A stretch of 33,644 bases of DNA from an uncultured Lachnobacterium sp. (lineage in GTDB: Bacteria > Bacillota > Clostridia > Lachnospirales > Lachnospiraceae): the NCBI GenBank assembly GCA_937889225.1, contig CALAST010000031.1, positions 1 to 33,644 on the forward strand, read 5' to 3'. Of the stretch, positions 8,403 to 17,073 are shown piece after piece; position 1 is the first letter of the stretch; each line of letters starts with the position of its first letter. The translations under genes were made by a program, and so were the position numbers. Under the pieces are notes generated by a model. It was not told the origin of the DNA. It saw only the letters and a list, made by a program, of their open reading frames with translations, and made no database searches.

Positions 8403-9637
8403 ATGGCTGTTATTTTAGAAGAACGTGGGTGTGGTAAGTTTAAGCCTGCGTCTGATTGCAAGATAGAGGAAGTAAGGGAGCTTCTTACTATGAAAATAGA
8501 AGAAGAACGATTGGCATTTGCAAATTGTAGTGAGGGAATTGCATTTGATAAACTTTGCTATGATGCGAATAAGTGGAATTTATTGTCTTTATTTTCCGGT
8601 TGTGGGGGACTGGATTTGGGCTTTGAATTAGCAGGTTTAAAGGCAGTAATGGGAAGCCATGTCATGGAAGCTGCTTTTGCAGATAAAGCAGTTTTTGATG
8701 CAAATCTTGACAACAATGTGTTTCATACAATTTATGTAAATGATATCTTTCAGGAAGCTAGGGAAACGTATGCACAAAATGCTGGAAAATATATTTATAT
8801 GGATAAAAGTGATATAAGAAAGATAAAGGAATTTCCCAAAGCGGATATTGTTTTAGGAGGTTTTCCATGTCCCGGGTTTTCGGAGGGAGGACCAAGATTA
8901 ATAGATGATAAGAGAAATTTCTTGTATCTGCATTTTATTCGTTGTTTAATGCAAAGTAAGCCAAAGATTTTTGTGGCAGAAAATATAAAGGGAATGATGA
9001 CACTTGGAAAGGGAGAAGTTTTTAAGCAAATTGTGGAGGATTTTACAGCAGCAGGTTATACCATTTATCATAAACTTCTTAATTCCGCAGAATATGGAGT
9101 TCCGCAGATAAGGGAGCGAGTGATTTTGGTGGGCGTTAGGAATGATATTGATTTTGCATATGTATATCCAAAACCTACGCATGGCTATGGGGTGGATGGA
9201 TTGAAAGAAGTGGTGACATTACAAGAGGCAATTGGCGATTTGGAAGAACATCCGGGTGAGTATTTTGTGGGTTCGTATTCCAGTATTTTTATGTCACGAA
9301 ATCGTAAGAAATTATGGTCACAGCCAAGTTTTACGATACAGGCATCAGGAAGACAAGCACCCATTCACCCGGCAGGAGAGCCCATGGTACATGTGGGGAA
9401 AGATAAGTATGTTTTTAGCGATGGGGAAGAAAATAATCGTCGTTTGTCGTAAAGGAGATTGCTAGGATACAGACGTTTCCGGATTGGTATGAGTTTAGCA
9501 AAGGAACGAGCAATCGAAATGAGAATGCAAAACTGGATTTGGTGTATAAGCAGATTGGAAATGCTGTGCCGGTTCGATTAGCGTTAGCGGTTGCAGAGCC
9601 GATTGCGGAGTTTGTAAAAGGGACTTTAGGAGATTGA
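8403..9637 (+). pseudogene. DNA (cytosine-5) methyltransferase broken by a frameshift
   Basis: The first frame (8403-9452, 349 residues) holds motif I (LFSGCGGLDLGFE), motif IV with the catalytic PC (GGFPCPGFSEGG), motif VI (AENIKG), motif VIII (QIRERVILVG) and the target-recognition region, then hits TAA at 9450. Reading one base back (from 9449) continues without interruption for 62 codons: VKEIARIQTFPDWYEF, then motif X (QIGNAVPVRLALAVAEP), ending at TGA 9635-9637. So the full gene of about 411 codons has lost one base, or gained two, near 9447-9450. Motif X helps bind S-adenosylmethionine, so the truncated product is probably inactive unless frameshifting occurs. No restriction gene is visible next to it. 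Confidence 0.85.
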
Positions 9638-9693
9638 ACGAAGGATACTGCGAATTGGTAAGCAGATTATTTAATAGAGTATTGAGGGAGTAG

Positions 9694-9717
9694 ATTGAAA
9701 AAGATTTTAGTTTTAGA
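9694..9717 (+). pseudogene. Possible 5' stub of a disrupted gene
   Basis: GAGGGAG followed by a TTG codon reads MKKILVLE and then runs straight into the IS-derived sequence at 9718. It looks like the start of a gene downstream of the methyltransferase that was cut off by insertion and deletion. Only eight codons remain, so its identity is unknown. Confidence 0.3.
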
Positions 9718-9736
9718 AGACACAAACTTTTTTTCA

Positions 9737-9862
9737 CTATCCTTCCATAAGTTCTTGCAAAATATCCTTAAAGCTTTCTTTTAAATACGCATATACATCT
9801 GCAACATTTGTAAAGTTATTTTCTGTAATTATCTGTCGAATTTGTTCCTTTGGAATTGACAT
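9737..9862 (-). pseudogene. Truncated IS256-family transposase N-terminus
   Basis: The minus-strand frame reads MSIPKEQIRQIITENN and on to FKDILQELMEG then stop, 41 residues. This is the recognisable N-terminus of IS256/mutator-family transposases, in which ELMEAELDxxLGY normally follows; here the frame stops right after ELME-G. AAAGGAG precedes the ATG. The catalytic DDE domain is absent, so it is non-functional. Confidence 0.7.
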
Positions 9863-9869
9863 AAAAATA

Positions 9870-9917
9870 CTCCTTTTGGATAAGAATTGTCATATCTCAA
9901 TTCTTATCCAAAAGGAG
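9870..9917. repeat. 20-bp perfect inverted repeat in the IS remnant
   Basis: CTCCTTTTGGATAAGAATTG (9870-9889), an eight-base loop (9890-9897) and its exact reverse complement (9898-9917); pairing continues past a one-base bulge into AATAC/GTATT. The left arm is the leader and ribosome site of the truncated transposase, so the right arm is an inverted duplicate of that leader. Confidence 0.85.
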
Positions 9918-9975
9918 GTATTTCTTTCCAAAGACACAAACTTTTTTACTTTTTATCAAATTTTGAAATAAACGT

Positions 9976-11442
9976 CTATTCCTCCCCTAGTGCAAGCGTA
10001 AAAATAAATTCAGTTCCTACATCTTCCGTACTCACGACATTGATATTCTCATTATGGGCCTGAATAATTTCTTTTACAATGACAAGCCCAAGTCCAATCC
10101 CTTTTTTATCTTTTCCGCGGGAGAGGTCTGTTTTATAAAAACGTTCCCAAATTTTTTTGAGGCTTTCACTTGGAATTCCAATTCCCGAATCTTTTACGGA
10201 AATAAATACTTTTCCATTTCGTACACTCGTTTCAATTAAAATAGAAGTATTGTTATAAGAAAATTTGGTTGCATTATCAATCAGATTATATAAAACCTGC
10301 TGAATTTTACTCATATCCGCTTTCACAAATAATTCCTGTCCTGTTAAAATAAGGTCAAAAGATAATCCTTTTTGACGGCAAACGCCTTCAAAGGAGGCTG
10401 TAATCATGCGAATCATATGGTTAATATCAAAGCGGCTGATATCAAGCACAATTCCGCGATGACCAAATTGATTTAAATCCAAAATATTTTGTGTTAGTTT
10501 ATTTAAACGTTCTGTTTCAAATAAAATAATGTTCATATATTTTTCCTGCATTTCTACAGGAATTGTGCCGTCCATCATCGCTTCTATATATCCTTTAATA
10601 GAAGTAAGGGGAGAACGGAAGTCGTGAGAAATATTGGAGATAAATTTCTTTTGTTCTTCTTCTAGCGTATCCAGTTCTGTTGCCATAAAGTTTAATGTGT
10701 TTGCTAAATATCCAATTTCACCATGAGAGGATATCCGGATTTTTTGCGAAAAGTCCCCTTTGGCATATTGAATAGAGGCATCTACAAGTTTTTCAATTGG
10801 GCGGCATATCAAAAACATATAAAGTAATATCAGGCAAAGTGCACAAAGATAAATAAGCCCTACCGTATAAAAAAGTAAATCCATAAGGTCATCTGCATTT
10901 GCAATAATATCAGCAACATTTCGGTGAATCAAAATATATCCTTTTACTTTATAAGAAGAAGTAATGCTGGAAAATACGGTCAGAGTTTCTTCTGAAAAGT
11001 TCTCATAAAAAGTGCCGGTTTGGTAATAGGAGTTTCCAAAATCTGAAATATCAAAATTAGAAATCGAATAAGGTGATTCCGATAGTGCCTGCAAGTAAAT
11101 ATTTGGATTGGAAGAATCCAAAAACAGATTGCCGGAAACATCTGTAACCCAAATTTCTGAGTCTAAATATGTTCCGACAATGTTGAAAGCAGTTTGAAGG
11201 GGAAGCAATGTGCTAGAACCTGTTGCATTTGTATGAGGTTCTAAAAATGTGGGCTGCATCTGACTGAAATGATATGCAAAGTCATCAGCAATGGAAGCAG
11301 CCTCTCGGTATAATTGTTGTGCCTCTTGCTTTTTTAAGTAGGTGTGGATACTTTCTTCGGAAAAAGTTGTGAGAATAAAAAGAATGATAAATCCGAAAAA
11401 AATATATCCGCTTAATAATTTAAAAGCTAGTGTTCGCTTCAT
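9976..11442 (-). CDS. Sensor histidine kinase
   Basis: A 488-residue membrane kinase. Transmembrane helix 1 is about residues 9-27, an extracytoplasmic sensor region about 28-185, and transmembrane helix 2 about 188-212. A HAMP domain follows (about 211-263), then HisKA with phospho-acceptor His273 (SHDFRSPLTS), and the HATPase domain with the N box (NLIDNATKFS), G1 (DSGIGIP), F box (WERFYKTD) and G2 (GIGLGLVIVKEI). It partners the response regulator upstream, overlapping it by four bases (ATGA). The signal is unknown. Its 3' side abuts the IS remnant, only 28 bases away. Confidence 0.93.
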   Translation of the reverse strand: MKRTLAFKLLSGYIFFGFIILFILTTFSEESIHTYLKKQEAQQLYREAASIADDFAYHFSQMQPTFLEPHTNATGSSTLLPLQTAFNIVGTYLDSEIWVTDVSGNLFLDSSNPNIYLQALSESPYSISNFDISDFGNSYYQTGTFYENFSEETLTVFSSITSSYKVKGYILIHRNVADIIANADDLMDLLFYTVGLIYLCALCLILLYMFLICRPIEKLVDASIQYAKGDFSQKIRISSHGEIGYLANTLNFMATELDTLEEEQKKFISNISHDFRSPLTSIKGYIEAMMDGTIPVEMQEKYMNIILFETERLNKLTQNILDLNQFGHRGIVLDISRFDINHMIRMITASFEGVCRQKGLSFDLILTGQELFVKADMSKIQQVLYNLIDNATKFSYNNTSILIETSVRNGKVFISVKDSGIGIPSESLKKIWERFYKTDLSRGKDKKGIGLGLVIVKEIIQAHNENINVVSTEDVGTEFIFTLALGEE

Positions 11443-12143
11443 TGTTTAACCTCAAATTTATAACCGATACCCCAGACCGTAGATAACTGCCATGAAGCAT
11501 GGTCTTTGATTTTTTCACGCAGACGTTTTACATGGACATCAACGGTTCGGGTGTCACCAACATATTCGTAACCCCAGATATGGTCTAAAAGTTGTTCTCT
11601 GGTAAATACCTGATTTGGAGAGGACGCTAAAAAATATAACAGTTCCAGTTCCTTTGGTGGCATATCAACCTGCTTGCCATTGTATACAACGGAATAATTG
11701 GAAAGATTTACGGTTAAATTTGGGTATTCTACACATTTGATATCCTTATTTGAAATAGAGGAAACTTGCTGCGGCTGAAAACGGCGAAGTACTGCTTTTA
11801 CGCGGGCAACCAGTTCTTTAGAGTCAAATGGTTTCATAATATAATCATCTGCTCCTAATTCCAATCCCAATACTTTGTCAAACGTTTCCCCTTTAGCAGA
11901 AAGCATAATAATTGGAACATTGGATTTGGTACGAATTTCACGGCAAACCTGATAACCATCAATGCCCGGAAGCATCAAATCCAGAAGAATCATGTTTGGA
12001 CGATATTGTTCGAAAGCAAGAAGTGCTTCTGTTCCATCATTTACAATTTTCGTATCATAACATTCTTTTATCAGATATAAGGAAATCAGTTCTGCAATAT
12101 TGTTATCATCATCAACAATTAAAATTTTTGTTTTTGGTGTCAT
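11439..12143 (-). CDS. OmpR/PhoB-family response regulator
   Basis: A 234-residue two-domain regulator. The receiver domain (1-120) has the acidic pocket (VDDDNN) and phospho-acceptor Asp55 (MILLDLMLPG), a conserved Ser (MLSAKG) and Lys (IMKPFDSKEL). The winged-helix DNA-binding domain (about 130-232) ends with VGDTRTVDVHVKRLREKI and a GIGYKF close, typical of the PhoB/OmpR class. It is co-translated with the kinase (ATGA overlap), and lies 63 bases after mutS2 on the same strand with AAGGAG before its start, so mutS2 read-through could supply it. The target genes are not evident here. Confidence 0.94.
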   Translation of the reverse strand: MTPKTKILIVDDDNNIAELISLYLIKECYDTKIVNDGTEALLAFEQYRPNMILLDLMLPGIDGYQVCREIRTKSNVPIIMLSAKGETFDKVLGLELGADDYIMKPFDSKELVARVKAVLRRFQPQQVSSISNKDIKCVEYPNLTVNLSNYSVVYNGKQVDMPPKELELLYFLASSPNQVFTREQLLDHIWGYEYVGDTRTVDVHVKRLREKIKDHASWQLSTVWGIGYKFEVKQ

Positions 12144-12206
12144 ATTGTATTCTCCTTGTGTTGTTGGAAGGTGGCAATTCTTATATTTGCAACACGTTCC
12201 TTTCTG

Positions 12207-14585
12207 TTATTTAAAAGTGGCAATCGTTACGCCTGCATCACCTTCTCCAAATTCAGCAAGATGATATTCGGAAACATATTTCAGGCGTTTTAGATGATTG
12301 TGTACCGCTTTGCGAAGAGCTCCTGTGCCTTTTCCGTGTACGATACGAACAGATGGCAGGTGGGCAATATAGGCATCGTCTAAATATTTATCCAGTTTGG
12401 CAATCGCTTCATCGGAAGTCATACCGATGAGTTTGATTTCCGTTGTAACGGAAGCGGATTTGCTCATTTTAATTTTGCTGGTAGAGCTGCCATATTTTTT
12501 TGCAGCCGGCATAAGGTCTTCGTTAATTAAAACAAGGTCTTTGATATTTACAAGTGAGCGTAAGATGCCCATTTGTACATATAAATCGCCTTTTGCATTT
12601 GGCAAAGTGTGAACCGTACCTTTTACATTCATGGACAGTACTTTTACCGTATCGCCAATGCGAAGTTTTTTTGGTACATTGTGATTTTGGTTTTCCTTTT
12701 TCTTTAAGTCAGACAGTCCTTTTTCTTTTTCGGAAAGTTTGTTGCGAAGGTTGGTACGCTCTTTTTCCATTTGGCTCATTGGTGCATTACCCTGACCATA
12801 TTTGTTGAAGTTGCGGATTGTTTCATCGGCTAGGTCTTTTGCTTCTTTTAAGATACGGAATGCTTCTTCATTTGCTTCACGGATAATTTTTTCTTTGCTG
12901 CGTTCGAGATTTTCCTGTTTATTTTCCAGTTTTTTCTTAAGCAAAGTGATTTCTTCTTTGTATTTTGCAATTTCCAACTGTTCTTTTTCAATGGTAATGC
13001 GACTTGCTTCCAGGTTGGAAAGAACATCTTCGAAATCGACATCTTTTTTATTCAGTCTTCCTTTTGCATCTTCAATCACAGACTCGCTTAATCCAAGTTT
13101 GGAAGAAATAGCAAATGCATTACTTTTTCCCGGAATACCGATTAACAGACGATAGGTTGGGCTTAAAGTTTCTACATTAAATTCACAGGAAGCATTTTCA
13201 ATGCCATCTGTGGTAAGGGCATAGATTTTTAATTCGCTATAGTGTGTCGTTGCCATAACACGAGCACCATAGAGGTGAAGTTTGTGTAAAATAGAAATTG
13301 CAAGTGCCGCACCTTCTGTCGGGTCTGTTCCTGCACATAATTCGTCAAATAATACAAGGCTTCTATCATCGGCTTTTTCTAAAATCTGTACGATATTTAC
13401 CATATGAGAAGAAAACGTACTTAAACTCTGTTCAATGCTTTGTTCATCACCGATATCAGCAAATACTTCTTCGAAAATGGCAAGTTTGGAACGGTCACCT
13501 GCCGGAATATGAAGTCCGGCCTGTCCCATAAGCGTAAGCAATCCTACGGTTTTTAAACTTACGGTTTTACCGCCTGTATTTGGTCCGGTTACGATTAACT
13601 GTTTGAACGTATCGCCCAACCAGACATCAATCGGCACGACCTTTTTCGGGTCTAAAAGAGGGTGGCGTCCTTTTCGGATATGGATAATGCCGTTTTCATT
13701 AAATTCCGGTGCAACACCATTGTAGGATTTTGCAAGGTTTGCCTTTGCAAAAATAAAGTCTAATTCGGAGAGAACCGTAAAATTTTGTTCCAATGCCATT
13801 TCATAGCCTGCAACCATTTCACTTAATTTGGCTAAAATAACATTGATTTCGTCTTTTTCTTTGATAAATAATTCTTTTAATTCATTGTTTAAGTTGACAA
13901 CAGCCATTGGTTCAATGAAAAGGGTAGAACCGGAAGAAGACTGGTCGTGCACCATACCCGGAACCATAGACTTTGAGCCGGATTTTACAGGTAAACAATA
14001 ACGTCCGTCACGCATTGTAACAACGGCATCTTGTAAGTAATCACGCGTAGTACTGTTATTCATAAAGGAACTAAGCTGTGCATGGATACGGTCATTCATG
14101 CCGCGGATGGATTTTCGGATTTTAAACAATGTGGAGCTGGCATCATCTGCCATTTCATCTTCCGATAAAATACAACGTTTGATTTCTTCATGGAGAGGCG
14201 TAAGCGGTTCAATCTGAGAAAACAGCGGTGTTAAAGAATCTGTTTTTTCTTCTGCTTTGTCAGAACGGTCATAGGATTTTGCACGTTTTGCAACTTCTAA
14301 AAGATGGGAAATCTGCAAAAGCTCTGCCATATTTAAATTGCCACCGATGGATAAGCGTTTTAAAGAACCGCGGATATTGTGGAGTCCAGAAAAAGAAATA
14401 TTGCTGCTTTTATAAAGACGACTTAATGCGTCAGCAGTTGTTTCCTGTAAATAATTGATTTCTTCTAAATCGGTAGACGGAACAAGCTCGTTGATTCGTT
14501 TTTTTACATCAGCGGAAGCTGCGTAGCCGGATAGTTTATCTAAAATTTTATAGTATTCTAAGGTTTTTAATACTTTTTGATTCAT
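12207..14585 (-). CDS. mutS2: MutS2 endonuclease / ribosome-rescue ATPase
   Basis: A 792-residue MutS2. It has the MutS-like core and clamp (about 1-320), an ABC ATPase with Walker A GPNTGGKT (residues 334-341), a Walker B/signature region (SLVLFDELCAGTDPTEG), a long coiled coil (about 520-630), a KOW-like beta domain (about 640-690, LRIGDTVKVLSMNVKG) and a C-terminal Smr domain (about 715-792, VRIVHGKGTGALRKAV). It lacks the mismatch-binding N-terminal domain of MutS1. In Firmicutes MutS2 limits recombination and splits collided ribosomes. The length is normal. A promoter is proposed at 14646-14673. Confidence 0.96.
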   Translation of the reverse strand: MNQKVLKTLEYYKILDKLSGYAASADVKKRINELVPSTDLEEINYLQETTADALSRLYKSSNISFSGLHNIRGSLKRLSIGGNLNMAELLQISHLLEVAKRAKSYDRSDKAEEKTDSLTPLFSQIEPLTPLHEEIKRCILSEDEMADDASSTLFKIRKSIRGMNDRIHAQLSSFMNNSTTRDYLQDAVVTMRDGRYCLPVKSGSKSMVPGMVHDQSSSGSTLFIEPMAVVNLNNELKELFIKEKDEINVILAKLSEMVAGYEMALEQNFTVLSELDFIFAKANLAKSYNGVAPEFNENGIIHIRKGRHPLLDPKKVVPIDVWLGDTFKQLIVTGPNTGGKTVSLKTVGLLTLMGQAGLHIPAGDRSKLAIFEEVFADIGDEQSIEQSLSTFSSHMVNIVQILEKADDRSLVLFDELCAGTDPTEGAALAISILHKLHLYGARVMATTHYSELKIYALTTDGIENASCEFNVETLSPTYRLLIGIPGKSNAFAISSKLGLSESVIEDAKGRLNKKDVDFEDVLSNLEASRITIEKEQLEIAKYKEEITLLKKKLENKQENLERSKEKIIREANEEAFRILKEAKDLADETIRNFNKYGQGNAPMSQMEKERTNLRNKLSEKEKGLSDLKKKENQNHNVPKKLRIGDTVKVLSMNVKGTVHTLPNAKGDLYVQMGILRSLVNIKDLVLINEDLMPAAKKYGSSTSKIKMSKSASVTTEIKLIGMTSDEAIAKLDKYLDDAYIAHLPSVRIVHGKGTGALRKAVHNHLKRLKYVSEYHLAEFGEGDAGVTIATFK

Positions 14586-14645
14586 AGTGACCTCATTTTT
14601 AAATTTATTTTTATATTCTTTACTTAACCAATCTGGAATAATAAC

Positions 14646-14673
14646 AGTATAACGTATTTAGGCGATTTGGAAA
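14646..14673 (-). promoter_or_regulatory. Candidate promoter for mutS2
   Basis: Read on the minus strand: TTTCCA (14673-14668), a 16-base spacer and TATACT (14651-14646), about 60 bases ahead of the mutS2 start. The -10 is good; the -35 matches the consensus at 4 of 6 positions. Confidence 0.45.
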
Positions 14674-14705
14674 AGATAAATTGAAAAGTTTATTTTCTTA
14701 ATTAT

Positions 14706-14795
14706 GTTACTGTTCAAATATGACCGGTAACATGTAAAAATCCAAATTTTTATATGTACTTAGCAGTAAATGCTAAGTACTGTGTGTACAGTAAC
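14706..14795. repeat. MITE-like structured element with GTTACTGT/ACAGTAAC ends
   Basis: The 90-base segment begins GTTACTGT and ends ACAGTAAC, an 8-bp terminal inverted repeat. Inside is a perfect 10-bp hairpin, GTACTTAGCA (14756-14765) with TGCTAAGTAC (14771-14780). It sits between divergent mutS2 and the HtrA-like gene and contains no reading frame of note. The right-end motif recurs at 44-54. Confidence 0.5.
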
Positions 14796-14825
14796 AATTT
14801 TACAACATGATAGAAAAGAAAGTAG

Positions 14826-14854
14826 TTGCAAGCAATGAAAAATCTGAATATAAT
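14826..14854 (+). promoter_or_regulatory. Strong sigma-A promoter for the HtrA-like gene
   Basis: TTGCAA (14826-14831), an exact 17-base spacer and TATAAT (14849-14854). This probably drives the HtrA-like gene, yhaM and the Crp/Fnr gene. Confidence 0.75.
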
Positions 14855-14876
14855 ATGAGAATAATCATTTATATTT

Positions 14877-16109
14877 ATGGTGGCGGGAATGGATTTTATT
14901 CGGGAAAAAATAAAGGAAAAACCAATTGATAAAAAAACGATTCTTACAAAAATAGGAATATCAATTCTTTGCGGAATTGTGTTTGCTTTGTCAGCTTGTG
15001 CCGTTATGTATCTTGCATGGTCTAAGTGGAAAAATGCCCAAATGCAGGAAACACAAGCACATAGCACAATGGATTTCGAAGAAACAAAGGAATCCGAAAA
15101 TAATGACGAAAGGCAAATAACGGAGGGAATTTCTTTCACTATTTCCGATTATCAAAATTTGCAAAATGAATTGTATGCGATTGGAACCGAAGCGAATAAA
15201 TCAATTGTCACAGTAACCGGAGTTATCAATGAAACAGATTGGATGAATGGTGTTTATGAAACAAAGGGGCAAGGGATTGGTATAATTGTTTCATGTGATG
15301 AGAATTATTTATATGTGTTAGCAGAGAAAAAAGTGATTTCCGATGCATCCAAAGTGAGTGTGACATTTGTGGATGGAACATATGCAGAAGCTACGGTATT
15401 AAAAAGTGATGGAAATATGGGAATTGTCATATTGACAGTTCAAAAAAGTAAAGTGGGAATCAGTACCCAAAAAGCAATTAAAACTGCAAAATGGGGCAGT
15501 TCTTCTGCCATAAAAATTGGGAACATTGTCATTGCGTTAGGAAGTTCTCTAAAAACAAATGCTTCTATCTTAACCGGAAATATTACTTCTACCGAAAATA
15601 AAATTTCGATAGCAGATAAAAATTATTCTGTCTTTACAACAGATATTATTGCAGATGAAGAATGCAGCGGAATATTAGTAGATATAAATGGAGAAGTGAT
15701 AGGAATTGTGCTGCAACAGTTTAGCAGTTTACAAAATAGGGACACATTGGCCGCAGTTGCAATTTCAGAGATAAGAGAGGTAATCAACCATCTTTCTCAA
15801 GGAAAAGATATGCCATACATAGGGCTTTATGTTTCTACGGTTACAGACAAAATTTCCCAAATGTATGATATTCCAAAAGGTGTATTTATTAAAGAGGTAG
15901 CAACAGATTCTCCTGCCATGCAGGCAGGACTCCAAAATGGAGATGTGATTACGAAAATTAATGGAGAAATTGTAAGTACGGATTCGAATTATAGTACGAA
16001 AATAACAGAGCTTCTATCTGGAACAATGTGTGAAATTATGGTAAAACGTCAAAATGGCGATGAATATTATGATGTGATATGCGAAGTGGAAATTGGCACT
16101 TTACAGTAG
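14877..16109 (+). CDS. HtrA-like PDZ protein lacking the catalytic triad (pseudoprotease)
   Basis: A 410-residue protein with one membrane anchor (about residues 25-50), a trypsin-like fold of the HtrA/DegP family (about 95-310) and a C-terminal PDZ domain (about 313-405, YIGLYVSTV then SPAMQAGLQNGDVITKINGEIV). The fold is recognisable, but the active-site positions are changed. The His of NxHV aligns with Lys (EKKVI), the Asp of DLAVL aligns with Gly (GNMGIVIL), and the Ser of GNSGG aligns with Cys263 (DEECSGILVDINGEVIGI). It is probably a binding or scaffold protein rather than a protease. The start may be 14889, which has a better-placed GGTGG, rather than 14877. yhaM follows after 25 bases. 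Confidence 0.8.
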   Translation: MVAGMDFIREKIKEKPIDKKTILTKIGISILCGIVFALSACAVMYLAWSKWKNAQMQETQAHSTMDFEETKESENNDERQITEGISFTISDYQNLQNELYAIGTEANKSIVTVTGVINETDWMNGVYETKGQGIGIIVSCDENYLYVLAEKKVISDASKVSVTFVDGTYAEATVLKSDGNMGIVILTVQKSKVGISTQKAIKTAKWGSSSAIKIGNIVIALGSSLKTNASILTGNITSTENKISIADKNYSVFTTDIIADEECSGILVDINGEVIGIVLQQFSSLQNRDTLAAVAISEIREVINHLSQGKDMPYIGLYVSTVTDKISQMYDIPKGVFIKEVATDSPAMQAGLQNGDVITKINGEIVSTDSNYSTKITELLSGTMCEIMVKRQNGDEYYDVICEVEIGTLQ

Positions 16110-16134
16110 AATATGAAAAGAGAGGATACATAGT

Positions 16135-17073
16135 ATGAAATATATCGAAACCCTGCGTGAAGGAGAAAGAATAAACGAAGTATATCTTTGTAAATTTAAA
16201 CAGACAGCATTGACAAAAAATGGAAAGCCATATGGAAATGTCATTTTACAGGATAAAACAGGGACATTGGATGCGAAAATCTGGGAACCGTCTTCCGCAG
16301 GAATTGATGACTTTGAAGCAATGGACTATGTTGCAGTAATGGGAGATGTTACCTGTTTTCAGGGAAATTTACAGCTTTCCATAAAACGTGCGAGAAAAGT
16401 GAGTGAGGGAGAATACGAACCAAGCGATTATCTTCCGGTTAGTGAGTATGATATTGATGGGATGTTTAAAGAATTAACCGAATTTATCAATTCTGTGAAA
16501 AACCCGTATTTAAGTCAGTTACTGCATACATTTTTTGATAACACTAAATTTCAAAAGAAATTTAAATTTCATTCTGCTGCGAAAAGCGTACATCATGCAT
16601 TTGTAGGTGGTCTTTTAGAGCATACATTAAGTGTGACAAGGAACTGTGATTTTTTTGCAAAAAATTATCCGATTTTAAACAGAGATTTACTCCTTACAGC
16701 GGCAATGTTTCATGATGTTGGAAAGCTAGCGGAAATTTCTACATTTCCGGCAAATGATTATACAGATGCAGGTCAGCTTTTGGGGCATATCGTGATTGGA
16801 TGTGAATGGATTAGTGACGAAATTAAGAAAATCGAAGGATTTCCGATTGTCTTGGCACATGAATTAAAACATTGTATTATTGCACATCATGGTGAGTTGG
16901 AATTTGGCTCACCAAAAAAACCAGCGATTGTAGAAGCATGGGCACTCAGCTTTGCGGATAATTTGGATGCAAAAATGGAGACCATAAAAGAACTTCTTTC
17001 CGGTGTAGAAAACCTGGAGTGGCAGGGATTTAATCGCTTTTTGGATACCAATTTCAGAAAGACAAGTTTATGA
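16135..17073 (+). CDS. yhaM: 3'-5' exoribonuclease YhaM
   Basis: A 312-residue protein matching the length and layout of YhaM. An N-terminal OB-fold nucleic-acid-binding domain (about 10-95, GNVILQDKTGTLDAKIW) is followed by an HD phosphohydrolase domain (about 145-290). The metal ligands are seen in LLEHTLSVT, MFHDVGKL and IIAHHGELEFGSP, with a later Asp in SFADNLDAK. YhaM trims RNA 3' ends in Firmicutes. Its stop overlaps the start of the Crp/Fnr gene by four bases, so the two are translationally coupled. Confidence 0.93.
   Translation: MKYIETLREGERINEVYLCKFKQTALTKNGKPYGNVILQDKTGTLDAKIWEPSSAGIDDFEAMDYVAVMGDVTCFQGNLQLSIKRARKVSEGEYEPSDYLPVSEYDIDGMFKELTEFINSVKNPYLSQLLHTFFDNTKFQKKFKFHSAAKSVHHAFVGGLLEHTLSVTRNCDFFAKNYPILNRDLLLTAAMFHDVGKLAEISTFPANDYTDAGQLLGHIVIGCEWISDEIKKIEGFPIVLAHELKHCIIAHHGELEFGSPKKPAIVEAWALSFADNLDAKMETIKELLSGVENLEWQGFNRFLDTNFRKTSL

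Larger units (their letters stand above)
9718..9947. mobile_element. Remnant of an IS256-type (mutator family) insertion sequence
   Basis: The segment is bounded by two identical 16-base direct repeats, AGACACAAACTTTTTT (9718-9733 and 9932-9947). Between them lie the first 41 codons of a mutator-type transposase on the minus strand and a large inverted repeat made from its leader. Everything else of a normal element of roughly 1.3 kb is gone. Confidence 0.65.

Noticed and set aside
9870..9917. A rho-independent terminator for the histidine kinase gene
   Set aside because: The arms are the transposase leader and its inverted copy, and no T-run follows on the minus strand; it is better explained as IS-derived.
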